NCBI RefSeq assembly: GCF_014174395.1
Contig: NZ_JABEQD010000011.1
Span: 62,001-126,000, forward strand
Direction of reading: 5' to 3'
DNA length: 64,000 bases
Origin: Gluconacetobacter aggeris
GTDB lineage: Bacteria; Pseudomonadota; Alphaproteobacteria; Acetobacterales; Acetobacteraceae
In this document: positions 32,523 to 42,637 of the stretch, piece after piece
Numbering within the stretch: the stretch's first letter is position 1
How the letters are laid out: the number at the start of each line of letters is the position of its first letter
The notes under the pieces: generated by a model
Database searches by the model: none
The model's input: the letters and a program-made list of their open reading frames with translations, nothing else
What the model was told of the DNA's origin: nothing
Program-made: the position numbers and the translations under genes

Positions 32523-34345
32523 TGTGTGGCATAGTCGGCGTCGTCGGCGGCAGGGACGCTACACCGATCATCTTCGACGCCCTGAGGCGGCTGGAATATC
32601 GCGGATATGATTCCGCCGGAATCGCGACGCTGGTGGATGGGCGGATCGAACGGCGCCGGGCAGCCGGCAAGCTGGACAATCTGGCCTCCGTGCTGGCGCG
32701 CGCGCCGCTGGCCGGGGTGACGGGGATCGGCCACACGCGCTGGGCCACCCACGGCGCCCCGACCGAGAACAATGCCCATCCGCACGGCACACCCCGCGTG
32801 TCGGTGGTGCATAACGGCATCATCGAGAATTTCGAGGCGTTGCGGCGGGAGCTGGAGCAGGCGGGCTACGTCTTCGTGACCGAGACCGACAGCGAGACCG
32901 TAGCGCAACTGGTCGATTTCCATCTGGCGCGCGGCCTGTCGCCGCGCGAGGCGGCGTTCGCCACGCTGCGCCGGCTGGAGGGGGCCTATGCGCTGGCGAT
33001 GATCTTCGCCGGGCATGACGACCTGCTGATCGGCGCGCGACATGGGGCGCCGCTGGTGGTGGGTTATGGCGAGAACGAGATGTTCCTCGGCTCCGACAGC
33101 CTGGCCCTTGCGCCGCTGACGCGCCGCATCGCCTATCTGGACGATGGCGACTGGGTGATGGTGACGCCGGAGGGCGCGGAATTCTTCGACGCCTCGGGCG
33201 AGCGGGTGGAACGCGCGGTGCGCACCACCGCGCTGATCGCCGGTTCGGTCGGCAAGGATGGTTATCGCCACTACATGGACAAGGAACTGCACGAGCACCC
33301 GGTGGTGATCGGGCAGACCCTGCAGCGGCTGATTGACCCGGCGACGCGGCGGGTCGTGCTGCCGGACCTGCCGTTCGACCTGGCGTCGCTGCCCCGTGCG
33401 GCGGTGACGGCCTGCGGCTCGGCCTTCTATGCCGGGTTGATCGGCCGTTACTGGCTGGAGGCGGTGGCGGGCCTGCCGGTCGATATCGATGTGGCCAGTG
33501 AGCTGCGCTATCGCGATCCGCCGCTGACGCCGGGCGGGCTTGGCCTGCTGATCTCGCAGTCGGGCGAGACGGCGGATACGCTGGCCGCGCTGCGCGGCAT
33601 GCGGGCACGCGGGCAGCATATCCTGTCGGTCCTGAATGTGGAACAGAGCACGATGGCGCGCGAGAGCGATGTCGTGCTGGGCACCGTCGCCGGGCCTGAA
33701 ATCTCCGTGGCCAGCACCAAGGCCTTCACCGCGCAGCTTTCGGTGCTGGCGTGCCTGACGATCGCGATCGGGCGGGCACGCGGCACGCTGTCGCTGACGC
33801 AGGAGCAGGAACTGGTGGCCGAACTGCTGGACCTGCCCAGCCGTGCGAACGAGGTGTTCGACCAGGCGCCCGCCATCCGTGCGATGGCGGCGGTCGTCGC
33901 CGAGGCCCGCGACGTGCTGTATCTGGGGCGTGGGTCGGCCTTTCCGGTGGCCATGGAAGGGGCGCTGAAGCTGAAGGAGGTCTCGTATATCCATGCCGAG
34001 GCCTATGCGGCGGGCGAGATGAAGCATGGCCCCATCTCGCTGATCGACAGCACGGTGCCGATCGTGGCCACGCTGCCCTCGGGCCGGCTGTTCGAAAAGA
34101 CGCTCTCCAACCTGCAGGAAGCCCGTGCGCGGGGTGGCCGTCTGCTGGTCTTCACCGATACGCAGGGGGCGCCGCGGCTGCGCGATCTGGCCGAAATCGT
34201 GGTTGCGCTGCCGACGGTGAGCGAATTCACCGCCCCGGTGCTGCAGACGATTCCGGTGCAGATGCTGGCCTATGAAGTGGCCCTGCTGAAAGGGACGGAT
34301 GTGGACCAGCCGCGCAACCTGGCCAAGTCGGTCACCGTCGAATAG
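32522..34345 (+). CDS. glmS: Glutamine-fructose-6-phosphate aminotransferase (isomerizing)
   Basis: 607 residues. After Met1 comes the nucleophile Cys2 (CGIVGVVG) of the glutaminase domain, with HTRWATHG. Two SIS isomerase domains follow (ACGSAFYAG, ISQSGETADT), and the end is DVDQPRNLAKSVTVE, the classic C-terminus. It makes glucosamine-6-phosphate from fructose-6-phosphate and glutamine. No room exists for a glmS ribozyme leader, since it overlaps glmU. Confidence 0.97.
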   Translation: MCGIVGVVGGRDATPIIFDALRRLEYRGYDSAGIATLVDGRIERRRAAGKLDNLASVLARAPLAGVTGIGHTRWATHGAPTENNAHPHGTPRVSVVHNGIIENFEALRRELEQAGYVFVTETDSETVAQLVDFHLARGLSPREAAFATLRRLEGAYALAMIFAGHDDLLIGARHGAPLVVGYGENEMFLGSDSLALAPLTRRIAYLDDGDWVMVTPEGAEFFDASGERVERAVRTTALIAGSVGKDGYRHYMDKELHEHPVVIGQTLQRLIDPATRRVVLPDLPFDLASLPRAAVTACGSAFYAGLIGRYWLEAVAGLPVDIDVASELRYRDPPLTPGGLGLLISQSGETADTLAALRGMRARGQHILSVLNVEQSTMARESDVVLGTVAGPEISVASTKAFTAQLSVLACLTIAIGRARGTLSLTQEQELVAELLDLPSRANEVFDQAPAIRAMAAVVAEARDVLYLGRGSAFPVAMEGALKLKEVSYIHAEAYAAGEMKHGPISLIDSTVPIVATLPSGRLFEKTLSNLQEARARGGRLLVFTDTQGAPRLRDLAEIVVALPTVSEFTAPVLQTIPVQMLAYEVALLKGTDVDQPRNLAKSVTVE

Positions 34346-34465
34346 TCGATTGCCCCGAGGGGGAGCGGCTCTGGCCCATCCCTGCAGGGTGTTGTCTTCG
34401 GTCGCTGGAGGCAACATCCTCTCGCCGGCTATACGCCGGGCCTGCCCGGCGGTGGGAAGGGAGCG

Positions 34466-35482
34466 ATGTCCATGACGAAGGTGGCAACCGGTGTGCGGCC
34501 GCGGGTTCTGGTACGGGGGGCCGGCGTTGCGGGCCTGACCAGCGCGGTGACGCTGGCCGAGCGCGGCGCCGACGTGGTGCTGCTGGAGGTCGGCACGCGC
34601 GAGGGGGCCGGGGCGTCGTGGATGGCGGGCGGCATGCTTGCGCCGTGGTGCGAGGCCGAATCCGCGCCGCCTGAGGTGACGCGCGATTCGATCGAATCGG
34701 TCGATTGGTGGGCGGCTCATGTGCCGGACGTGGCGCGCAATGGCACGCTGGTCCTGGCCCCGCCGCGCGACGTTGCTGATATTACGAGATTTTCCCGGCG
34801 GACCAGCCATTTCGACCTGGTGGATGGCGATCGTATTGCCGAACTGGAACCTGATCTGGCCGGCCGGTTCGACAAGGGGCTGTTCTTTCCCGAGGAGGGG
34901 CATCTCGACCCCCGTAAGGCCCTGGCGGCGTTGCGCGAGCGGTTGATCGCGCTGGGGGGCACGGTTCAGCTCAACGCGCCGGCCGATCGCATGGCCGGTG
35001 ATCCGTGGCATGGGGCGCGGCCCGACTGGGTGGTGGATTGCACCGGGATCGCCGCCGAAAAGCGGTTGACCGGATTGCGGGGCGTGCGGGGCGAAATGGT
35101 GCTGCTGCGCTGCCATGAGGTGACGCTGCATCGCCCCGTTCGCATGCTGCATCCGCGTATTCCGGTTTACATCGTGCCACGGGCGGACCATCTGTTCATG
35201 GTGGGGGCGACGATGGTCGAGAGCGAAAGTTTCGCCAGCATGACCCTGCGCTCGATGGTGGAACTGCTGACTGCAGCCTATGTGCTGCATCCGGCCTTCG
35301 GCGAAGCCGAAATCGTCGAGACCGGGGTTGGCGTGCGGCCCGCCTATCCGGACAATGTGCCGGCCGTGACCGTCGAGGGGCGCACGGTCTATGTGAACGG
35401 CATGTATCGCCATGGTTTCCTGCTGTCGCCCTCGCGGGCGCGGCGGGTGGGCGACATCGTGTTCGGTGCCTCTGCCGCCTGA
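34466..35482 (+). CDS. thiO: Glycine oxidase ThiO (FAD-dependent)
   Basis: 338 residues with an N-terminal dinucleotide-binding fold (VLVRGAGVAGLTSAVTLAERGADVVLLE) and the DAO-type GVGVRPAYPDN and MYRHGFLLSPS near the C-terminus. In thiamine synthesis it oxidises glycine to the imine used for the thiazole ring. It heads the thiO-thiS-thiG-thiE cluster, with GGGAAGGGAG before the ATG. I find no TPP riboswitch in the 120 nt upstream. Confidence 0.92.
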   Translation: MSMTKVATGVRPRVLVRGAGVAGLTSAVTLAERGADVVLLEVGTREGAGASWMAGGMLAPWCEAESAPPEVTRDSIESVDWWAAHVPDVARNGTLVLAPPRDVADITRFSRRTSHFDLVDGDRIAELEPDLAGRFDKGLFFPEEGHLDPRKALAALRERLIALGGTVQLNAPADRMAGDPWHGARPDWVVDCTGIAAEKRLTGLRGVRGEMVLLRCHEVTLHRPVRMLHPRIPVYIVPRADHLFMVGATMVESESFASMTLRSMVELLTAAYVLHPAFGEAEIVETGVGVRPAYPDNVPAVTVEGRTVYVNGMYRHGFLLSPSRARRVGDIVFGASAA

Positions 35483-35530
35483 CGTTCCGGACGGAGCGAT
35501 GTGCGTTATGCGGGGGCAGGGAGGAATGAC

Positions 35531-35728
35531 ATGAGGATACTGGTGAACGAGGAGCCGCGCGATATCGCGACGGCGACCCTGGCCGGCCTGCTGGACGAGC
35601 TGGGCTATGGCGACGCCAGGGTGGCGACGGCGGTGAATGGTGCGTTCGTGCCGGCAGCGCGGCGCGGTTCATTGACGCTGGACGAGGGCGCGCGGGTCGA
35701 GATCCTGGCGCCGATGCAGGGGGGATAG
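35531..35728 (+). CDS. thiS: Sulfur carrier protein ThiS
   Basis: 65 residues with the ubiquitin-like fold pattern. It begins [12 protein letters not shown] and ends PMQGG, with the C-terminal Gly-Gly that is thiocarboxylated. It donates sulfur to the thiazole. It sits 48 nt after thiO and 4 nt before thiG. No thiF adenylase gene is seen beside it. Confidence 0.93.
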   Translation: MRILVNEEPRDIATATLAGLLDELGYGDARVATAVNGAFVPAARRGSLTLDEGARVEILAPMQGG

Positions 35729-35732
35729 ACCC

Positions 35733-36503
35733 ATGCTGTTCTATGGTGCCGAACTGTCATCCCGGCTGATGCTGGGCACCGCCCAGTATCCGTCGCCCGA
35801 AATCCTGGCCGATTCCGTGCGGGCCGCCCAGGCGGGGGTGGTAACGGTGTCGCTGCGGCGCGAGTCGATCGGTAGTCGCGCCGGACAGGCCTTCTGGTCG
35901 CTGATTCGTGACCTCGGCGTGCCCGTGCTGCCCAATACGGCCGGTTGCCATACGGTGAAGGAGGCCGTGACGACCGCCCACATGGCGCGCGAGGTCTTCG
36001 AGACCGACTGGATCAAGCTGGAGGTCATCGGGGAATCGGACACGCTGCAGCCCGACATGTTCGCGCTGGTCGAGGCGGCCCGAATCCTGAGCGAGGACGG
36101 GTTCAAGGTCTTTCCCTACATGACCGAGGATCTGGTCGGCGCCGAGCGGCTGATGCGGGCGGGCTGCCAGGTGCTGATGCCCTGGGGGGCGCCGATCGGG
36201 TCCGGCAAGGGGTTGAACAATGTGTTCGGCCTGCGGGCATTGCGGGCGCATTTCCCCGATGTGCCGCTGGTGGTGGATGCGGGGATCGGCCTGCCGTCCC
36301 ACGCGGCGCAGGCGATGGAACTGGGCTATGACGCGGTGCTGATCAATACCGCCGTGGCGCAGGCGGGCGATCCGGCCCGGATGGCGATGGCGTTTCGCCT
36401 GGCGGTCGAGGCCGGGCTGATCGCCCGCGCCGCCGACCCGATGGAACAGCGCGACATGGCCGTGCCATCCACCCCCGTCCTCGGCCGGGCGGTGCTGGCA
36501 TGA
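35733..36503 (+). CDS. thiG: Thiazole synthase
   Basis: 256 residues of the ThiG TIM-barrel: [15 protein letters not shown], the Schiff-base Lys in [11 protein letters not shown], and the phosphate site [22 protein letters not shown]. It joins deoxyxylulose-5-phosphate, the ThiO product and ThiS sulfur into the thiazole phosphate. It overlaps thiE by ATGA. Confidence 0.96.
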   Translation: MLFYGAELSSRLMLGTAQYPSPEILADSVRAAQAGVVTVSLRRESIGSRAGQAFWSLIRDLGVPVLPNTAGCHTVKEAVTTAHMAREVFETDWIKLEVIGESDTLQPDMFALVEAARILSEDGFKVFPYMTEDLVGAERLMRAGCQVLMPWGAPIGSGKGLNNVFGLRALRAHFPDVPLVVDAGIGLPSHAAQAMELGYDAVLINTAVAQAGDPARMAMAFRLAVEAGLIARAADPMEQRDMAVPSTPVLGRAVLA

Positions 36504-37132
36504 GCCTGCCATCGCGGATCTATCCGGTCGTCGACCGGGCGGAATGGGTCGATCGGCTGGGTGGGGCCGGGGCACGGCTGATCCAACTGCGGATCAAGGA
36601 TCTGGAGGGCGCTGAGCTGCTGGCCGAAATCCGCACGGCCCGAGCATGTGCCGCGCGCCATGGCGTGTGCCTGGTGCTGAACGATTACTGGCAACTGGCA
36701 CTGGATGAGGGGATCGATTTCATCCATCTGGGCCAGGAGGATCTGGACGAGGCCGATCTGCCCGCTATCCGGGCGGGGGGACTGCGGCTGGGGGTCAGCA
36801 CCCATTCCACGGGCGAACTCGACCGGGCCCTGTCGGTCGGCCCTGATTATGTCGCCCTTGGCCCGGTCTGGCCGACGAAGCTGAAGCAGATGCCCTGGGG
36901 GCCGCAGGGCGTCGAGCGGCTGAGCGAATGGAAGCGGCTGGTCGGGTCGGTGCCCCTGGTGGCCATCGGCGGGATCACGCTGGGGCGCGCCGCGTCCTGT
37001 ATCGCGGCAGGGGCGGACTGCGTTTCCGCCGTGTCCGACTTCATCGGCCAGCCGGACCCGGAAGGCCAGGTCCGGGCATGGCTGGCGGCCACCGCGGATG
37101 GTGCCGTGTTTCAGAACGGCAGCATAACGTGA
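36500..37132 (+). CDS. thiE: Thiamine-phosphate synthase
   Basis: 210 residues with ThiE motifs: [36 protein letters not shown] and AIGGITL. It couples hydroxymethylpyrimidine diphosphate to thiazole phosphate. It is the last gene of the thi unit. The 154 nt after it show no clear terminator and precede the antiporter gene. Confidence 0.94.
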   Translation: MSLPSRIYPVVDRAEWVDRLGGAGARLIQLRIKDLEGAELLAEIRTARACAARHGVCLVLNDYWQLALDEGIDFIHLGQEDLDEADLPAIRAGGLRLGVSTHSTGELDRALSVGPDYVALGPVWPTKLKQMPWGPQGVERLSEWKRLVGSVPLVAIGGITLGRAASCIAAGADCVSAVSDFIGQPDPEGQVRAWLAATADGAVFQNGSIT

Positions 37133-37286
37133 CCAGCCGGAGCCGTTGCCGCTAGGCAGCCGGTATGCTTTTTCGGGGCAGTGGCACGGGCGGGGGAGAG
37201 TTGCCGCGTCGCGGGGCCACGGCCATCGGAAGGTCATACTCTCATGCCATGATGGCCGGCGTGGGATGACAGAGAGGTGTTGACGG

Positions 37287-39914
37287 ATGGCGGTGACAGG
37301 TCTGGCAGCGGTTCTTCTGGCGATCGCCGCACTTCTGGTGGTCGTCAGCGCGGTGCAGCCGGTCGCCCGACGTCTGGAGATCTCGGAGACGGTGCTGCTG
37401 GCGCTGGCGGGCATCGTGCTGGGCGGCAGTGCCGACCTTGTGCTGCGCTCGTCCTATACCGACCTGTTCAACGGCGCCGCCGAGACCCTGCTGGACTTTC
37501 CGCTGAACAGCGAAGCCTTTCTGCTGATCTTCCTGCCGGCGCTGGTGTTCCAGGGGGCGCTGGCCATCGATGTCCGCCGCCTGGCCCATGAGACGGCGAC
37601 CGTGCTGCTGCTGGCGGTGGTTGCGGTGGTGGTCTCGACCGCGACCATCGGGCTTGCCCTGTTTCCCTTCGCCGGCCTGCCGTTGTCAGTCTGCCTGCTG
37701 CTGGGGGCGATCGTGGCGACCACCGATCCGTCGGCGGTGGCGGGAATCTTCCGCGATATCGGGGCCAGCAGCCGGCTGACCCGGCTGGTCGAGGGCGAGG
37801 CGCTGCTGAACGACGCGGCGGCGATCTCGATCTTCTCGCTGCTGCTGGCGGCGGTGACATCGCATCACCGCATTGCGCCGGGCAGCGCGCTGCTGGAGTT
37901 CCTGGTCTCGTTCACTGGTGCCATCGTCATGGGGGTACTGTTCGGACGGCTGACGCTGCTGATGATCACCACCATCGGCGCGGCGCCGGCGGCCGAGATC
38001 ACGCTGACCGTGGCCCTGCCTTATATCGTCTATATCCTGTGTGACGAATTCCTGGGCTTCTCGGGCGTGGTTGCCGCCGCGTCGGCGGGGCTGACCATGT
38101 CGGTCTACGGGCCGTCGACTTTCCGGCCCCAGACATGGCGCTTTCTCAACGAATTGTGGCAGCAACTGGTGTTCTGGGCCGGGTCGCTGGTGTTCGTGCT
38201 GGCGTCGATGCTGGTGCCGCGGCTGCTGGTGGGCATGACGCGCTGGGATTGCGTGCTGATCCTGCTGGCGACGGGGGCGGGGTTGCTGGCGCGCGGCGCG
38301 GTGGTGTTCGGCCTGCTGCCGCTGCTGGCGGCCACGCGCCTGTCGCCGCCAGTGCCCACGCCCTTCAAGGTGACGATGGTCTGGGGCGGACTGCGGGGGG
38401 CGATCACGCTGGCGCTGGCGCTGGCGGTGACCGAGAACCATCATGTTACGACCCCGGTGGCGCATTTCATCGGCATCATCGCCACCGGGTTCGTGCTGAT
38501 CACGCTGTTCGTCAACGGCACCACGCTGCGTTATCTGGTGCTGTTCCTGAAGCTCGACCAGCTTTCGCCGATCGATCAGGCCCTGCGGCACCAGGTGCTG
38601 GGCATCGGGCTGGGCGAGGTGCGCGATCGCACCAGCGAAGTGGCCGAGGAACTCGGCTTCTCCCGCGCCGTGTCGGACACCGTCATCAGCCAGCTTGGCC
38701 GGCAGGTGGAGGAAGAGGAGCAGGCTAATACCTTCGATACCGCGCTGGGCGACCGGCAGCGGGTGACGCTTGCGCTGATCGTGATCGCGAACCGCGAACG
38801 CTCGATCCTGCTGGACCTGTTCCGCATCCAGGGCCTGTCGCGGCCGGTGATGGAGACGCTGCTGCGCTCGGCCGAGGCGATGGTCGACGGTGCCCGGCTG
38901 GAAGGTCGATTCGGCTATGTGCGCGCCCTGCGCCGGCGCCTGCGCCCGTCTCTGCGGTTCCGGATTGCGCAGGCGATCCATCATCGCTTTCATTTCGACC
39001 AGCCGCTGATGTCCTGCATGAGCGAGCGGTTCGAGATGCTGATGATCAGCTATTTCGTCTCGCTGTCGCTGATCCGCTTCATGCGCACCCGCATGGAGCC
39101 GACGCTGGGCAGTCGCATCGGCGAGATCGTCGGCGAGGTGCTGGAACGGCAGCGCAAGCTGCTGAACGAGGCGCTGCAGACGCTGCGGCTGCATTACCAG
39201 GGCTATTCGGAGGCGCTGGAAATGCGCCTGCTGCAACAGGTCTCGCTGCGGCTGGAAGGCGAGGAATATGATTCCCTGCTGTCGGAATCGCTGATCAGCG
39301 ACGAACTGCATCGGGAGCTTCATCGCGATGTCGAACGGCGGCGCGGGCATCTGGGCGCCCCCCTGACATTCAATATCAAGGCCGGGATCGAGGCGCGGAT
39401 GCGTGCGCTACCGGTCTTCCGAGGCCTGTCGGACGAGGTTCTGCATACGCTCGCCCCGCAATTGTCGATCCATTTCACCTCGCCGGGCGAGCGGCTGTAC
39501 CGGCGCGGGCATCGGGTCCGGGCCGTCTATTTCATCAGCGCGGGTCTGGCGGAGACCCATTACCCCGAACATGACGTCCGGTTCGGTTCCGGTGACGTGA
39601 TCGGTGCGGAGGAGGCCCTGTCGCGCATGCCGGCGCGGGCGGTCACGCGGTCATTGCAGTTCGGCCAGTTCCTGAGCATGAGCCCGCGGCGTTTCCGCCG
39701 GCTGGTGGCGGATTATCCGGAAATCCTGGCCAATCTCGATGAGCTGACCCGGGCGCGGCACACATCGGAACGGTCCGGGGTGACGCTGTTGCCGGGCGAA
39801 AGCGCGGTTCTGAAACCGTCCGACGATGCGATTGCGCTGGCGACGGCCGATCTGTCGGATGCGCTTCCCGTATCGACCGAGGAGCAGGAGCACCGGCCGG
39901 TGCCCCCATCCTGA
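37287..39914 (+). CDS. Na+/H+ antiporter (CPA1/NhaP type) with C-terminal cyclic-nucleotide-binding domain
   Basis: 875 residues. The N-terminal ~420 form 11-13 membrane helices with CPA1 motifs ATTDPSAVAGIF and EGEALLNDAAAI, which hold the ion-binding acids. A long helical cytosolic region follows. Residues ~700-800 resemble a cNMP-binding/Crp-like domain (LPVFRGLSDEVLHTL, ERLYRRGHRVRAVYFISAG). It should exchange Na+ or K+ for H+ at the inner membrane, with gating by a nucleotide or by the tail. The layout recalls plant SOS1. It stands alone. Confidence 0.85.
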   Translation: MAVTGLAAVLLAIAALLVVVSAVQPVARRLEISETVLLALAGIVLGGSADLVLRSSYTDLFNGAAETLLDFPLNSEAFLLIFLPALVFQGALAIDVRRLAHETATVLLLAVVAVVVSTATIGLALFPFAGLPLSVCLLLGAIVATTDPSAVAGIFRDIGASSRLTRLVEGEALLNDAAAISIFSLLLAAVTSHHRIAPGSALLEFLVSFTGAIVMGVLFGRLTLLMITTIGAAPAAEITLTVALPYIVYILCDEFLGFSGVVAAASAGLTMSVYGPSTFRPQTWRFLNELWQQLVFWAGSLVFVLASMLVPRLLVGMTRWDCVLILLATGAGLLARGAVVFGLLPLLAATRLSPPVPTPFKVTMVWGGLRGAITLALALAVTENHHVTTPVAHFIGIIATGFVLITLFVNGTTLRYLVLFLKLDQLSPIDQALRHQVLGIGLGEVRDRTSEVAEELGFSRAVSDTVISQLGRQVEEEEQANTFDTALGDRQRVTLALIVIANRERSILLDLFRIQGLSRPVMETLLRSAEAMVDGARLEGRFGYVRALRRRLRPSLRFRIAQAIHHRFHFDQPLMSCMSERFEMLMISYFVSLSLIRFMRTRMEPTLGSRIGEIVGEVLERQRKLLNEALQTLRLHYQGYSEALEMRLLQQVSLRLEGEEYDSLLSESLISDELHRELHRDVERRRGHLGAPLTFNIKAGIEARMRALPVFRGLSDEVLHTLAPQLSIHFTSPGERLYRRGHRVRAVYFISAGLAETHYPEHDVRFGSGDVIGAEEALSRMPARAVTRSLQFGQFLSMSPRRFRRLVADYPEILANLDELTRARHTSERSGVTLLPGESAVLKPSDDAIALATADLSDALPVSTEEQEHRPVPPS

Positions 39915-40028
39915 ACGAAGGGGCTGGCGGCGGGGCATGGTCGGTTCGATACTGTTCTGATATCGGTACTGCGGGCTGGCGGTGGACTGCCTGCCCGCGA
40001 CCCGGTTTGTCTGGTCCGGAGGGTTTGT

Positions 40029-40484
40029 ATGCTGACATTGCAGGTAAACGGCGCAGCGCATCAGGTGGATGTTCCCGATGACATGCCGCTGCTGTGGGTC
40101 CTGCGGGATGTCCTGGGGCTGCCGGGCACGAAATTCGGCTGCGGTATCGGCGAATGCGGGGCCTGCACCGTCCATGTCGATGGCAAGGCCGTGCGGGCCT
40201 GTTCGCTGCCGGCCTCTCTGGTGGGCGACCGGCCGGTCACGACGATCGAGGGACTGGCCGAGGACGAGGTGGCGACGGAGGTCACGAAGGCCTGGCTGGA
40301 TATCGATGTGGTGCAGTGCGGCTATTGCCAGCCCGGCCAGATCATGGCCGCCATCGCGCTGTTGAAGGGCAACCTGCATCCTTCGGATGACGAAATCGAC
40401 CAGGCGATGTCGGGCAATATCTGTCGTTGCGGCACCTATCGCCGGATCCGCGCGGCTATCCGTAACGTGGCCGGAGCGGTCTGA
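40029..40484 (+). CDS. 2Fe-2S subunit of a molybdenum hydroxylase/aldehyde dehydrogenase
   Basis: 151 residues with the two [2Fe-2S] sites of the xanthine oxidase family: [21 protein letters not shown] in the ferredoxin-like half, and [10 protein letters not shown] with CRCGTYRRI in the helical half. It relays electrons from the Mo cofactor to the cytochrome subunit encoded two genes on. It has a good GGAGGG site and overlaps the large subunit by TGATG. It fits the small subunit of the acetic-acid-bacterial membrane aldehyde dehydrogenase or isoquinoline 1-oxidoreductase alpha. Confidence 0.93.
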   Translation: MLTLQVNGAAHQVDVPDDMPLLWVLRDVLGLPGTKFGCGIGECGACTVHVDGKAVRACSLPASLVGDRPVTTIEGLAEDEVATEVTKAWLDIDVVQCGYCQPGQIMAAIALLKGNLHPSDDEIDQAMSGNICRCGTYRRIRAAIRNVAGAV

Positions 40485-42637
40485 TGCCTGTCGGAACGAT
40501 TGCGATTTCGCGCCGCCGCGCCCTGCTCGGGGCGGGCGGCCTGCTGATGGCGGCGATGGTGCCGCTGGAGCGATCGCGGGCCGCGACGCGGATCGTCGAG
40601 GACCAGACGGGTCCGTTCGCCCCCAACGCCTTCGTGCGGGTCGCGCCGGATGGCAGCATCACGCTGATCCTGCCGAATGTCGAAATGGGGCAGGGGATCT
40701 ATACGGGTGAGGCGATGCTGATCGCCGAGGAACTGGACGTGGGGCTGGACCAGATCCAGATCGAGGCGGCGCCGCCGGACGATGCCTATATCACCAAGGC
40801 GCTGGGAACGGAGGCCACCGGCGGATCGACCTCGACGATCGCGACCTGGACCAGCCTGCGCGAGGCCGGCGCCGTGGCCCGCACCCTGCTGGTCCGCGCG
40901 GCGGCCAACCGCTGGATGGTCGATGCGGCATCGTGCCAGACCGAGGCCGGGATGGTGCGCCACGGGCCCTCCGGGCGCACCCTGAGCTATGGAGAACTGG
41001 CGATCGAGGCCGCTGCCCTGCCGGTTCCGGCCGGCCCGGTCGCGTTGCGCGATCCGTCGACCTTCCGCCTGATCGGCCATGCCCAGCATCGGCTGGACGG
41101 GCCGGCCAAGGTCGCAGGCACGGCGACCTTCGGCATCGACATCCGGCAACCGGACATGAAGGTCGGTACCGTCGCGGCCTGCCCGGTGATGGGCGGCGTG
41201 CTGCTGCATGTCGATGACAGTGCCGCGCGGAAGATTCCCGGCGTGCGGGACGTGCTGACGATCGGCAACGCGGTCTGCGTGGTGGGCGACCATTTCTGGG
41301 CCGCGCGCAAGGGGTTGGAAGCCCTGGCGATCACCTGGGACGAGGGCGTCAATTCCACCGTCTCCACTGAGACGGTCTATCGCGGACTGCATGAGGCCCT
41401 GCAGGGGCCGGCCATCGTCGCCCACACCAAGGGCGACGCCAAGGGGGCCATTGCCGGGGCGGCGACGCGGGTGGAGGCGGTCTATCAGCAGCCGCTGCTG
41501 GCGCATGCGCCGATGGAGCCGATCAACTGCACCGTGCATGTGACGCCCGAGCGATGCGATATATGGGTGGGCACCCAGGTGCCGATGCGGGCCCGCGATG
41601 CGGCGGCCGAGATAACGGGCCTGCCGAAGGACAAGGTCTTTCTGCATAACCAGTATATCGGCGGCGGCTTCGGACGGCGGCTGGAGCATGAATATGTCAC
41701 GCAGGCGGTGCAGTTTGCCCGCCAGGTGGCGTACCCGCTCAAGATCGTCTGGAGCCGCGAGGAAGACCTGGCGCTCGACCGGTACCGTCCGGCCTATGTC
41801 GACCATCTGGTGGGCGGGCTGGACGCGCATGGCAAGCTGGTCGGGTTGTCGCACCGCATCGTCGGGCCGGCGGTGGTTGCGCGCTGGGCGCCCGAGGCGC
41901 TGCTGCCGAATGGTGTCGATGACGACCTGCTGGCCGCGACGGTCGAGACGCCTTATGCGATCCCCGCGAGGTTCCTGGATTATGCGCGGCGCGAGGCGCC
42001 GGGGGTCGTGACCGCCTGGTGGCGCGGGGTGGGGGGGACGCGCGGCGTCTTCGTCATTGAGAGCTTTATCGACGAACTGGCGGCCAGCGCGAAGGTCGAT
42101 CCGGTGGAGTTCCGCCGCCGCATGACGGGCGACCATTCCCGCGCTCGTGCGGTGCTGGACCTGGCGGCCGAGAAGGCGGAATGGGGCAGCAAGCTGCCGG
42201 AGGGCGTCGGGCGCGGCGTGGCGCTGCAATATGTCTTCGGCTCGTACCTTGCCACCGTGATGGAAGTCGAGGTCTCCCAGATGGGCACCGTGCGCGTCCG
42301 CCGTGCCGTCGTCGCCGTGGATTGCGGACGGGTGGTCAATCCCGACCAGGTCGTGTCGCAGATCGAGGGGGGACTGATCTTCGGCCTGAGCGCCGCCCTG
42401 TTCAACGAGGTTACGCTGGAGAAGGGGCGGGTGCAGGAAAAGAATTTCAATACCTACAGGGTCCTGCGCATGAACGAATCCCCGGCCATCGAAGTGCATC
42501 TGATCGACAGCACCGAGGACCCGGGCGGCATCGGCGAAACCGGGACGGCCGCCGCCGCTGCCGCCGCGGCCAATGCGATGGCCGCCGCCACGGGCCGGCG
42601 CTATCGCCGGTTGCCTCTGACGGGGGCGCAGGCATGA
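40484..42637 (+). CDS. Molybdopterin-binding large subunit, aldehyde dehydrogenase / isoquinoline oxidoreductase type
   Basis: 717 residues with a Tat-like leader (SRRRALLGAGGLLMAAM), so the folded enzyme is probably exported. Mo-cofactor motifs are present: VEMGQGIYTGEA, GGGFGRRLEHEY, and the catalytic Glu in GGIGETGTAA near the C-terminus. In acetic acid bacteria this three-part complex oxidises acetaldehyde to acetate on the periplasmic side and passes electrons to ubiquinone. Substrate cannot be fixed from sequence alone. The next gene overlaps by ATGA. Confidence 0.9.
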   Translation: MPVGTIAISRRRALLGAGGLLMAAMVPLERSRAATRIVEDQTGPFAPNAFVRVAPDGSITLILPNVEMGQGIYTGEAMLIAEELDVGLDQIQIEAAPPDDAYITKALGTEATGGSTSTIATWTSLREAGAVARTLLVRAAANRWMVDAASCQTEAGMVRHGPSGRTLSYGELAIEAAALPVPAGPVALRDPSTFRLIGHAQHRLDGPAKVAGTATFGIDIRQPDMKVGTVAACPVMGGVLLHVDDSAARKIPGVRDVLTIGNAVCVVGDHFWAARKGLEALAITWDEGVNSTVSTETVYRGLHEALQGPAIVAHTKGDAKGAIAGAATRVEAVYQQPLLAHAPMEPINCTVHVTPERCDIWVGTQVPMRARDAAAEITGLPKDKVFLHNQYIGGGFGRRLEHEYVTQAVQFARQVAYPLKIVWSREEDLALDRYRPAYVDHLVGGLDAHGKLVGLSHRIVGPAVVARWAPEALLPNGVDDDLLAATVETPYAIPARFLDYARREAPGVVTAWWRGVGGTRGVFVIESFIDELAASAKVDPVEFRRRMTGDHSRARAVLDLAAEKAEWGSKLPEGVGRGVALQYVFGSYLATVMEVEVSQMGTVRVRRAVVAVDCGRVVNPDQVVSQIEGGLIFGLSAALFNEVTLEKGRVQEKNFNTYRVLRMNESPAIEVHLIDSTEDPGGIGETGTAAAAAAAANAMAAATGRRYRRLPLTGAQA

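Noticed and set aside
32400-32530. glmS ribozyme
   Set aside because: glmS starts inside the glmU stop codon, leaving no untranslated leader; the ribozyme belongs to Firmicutes-type leaders.
34346-34465. Possible TPP riboswitch before thiO
   Set aside because: No CTGAGA or other conserved core element can be found; only generic GC-rich hairpins are present.
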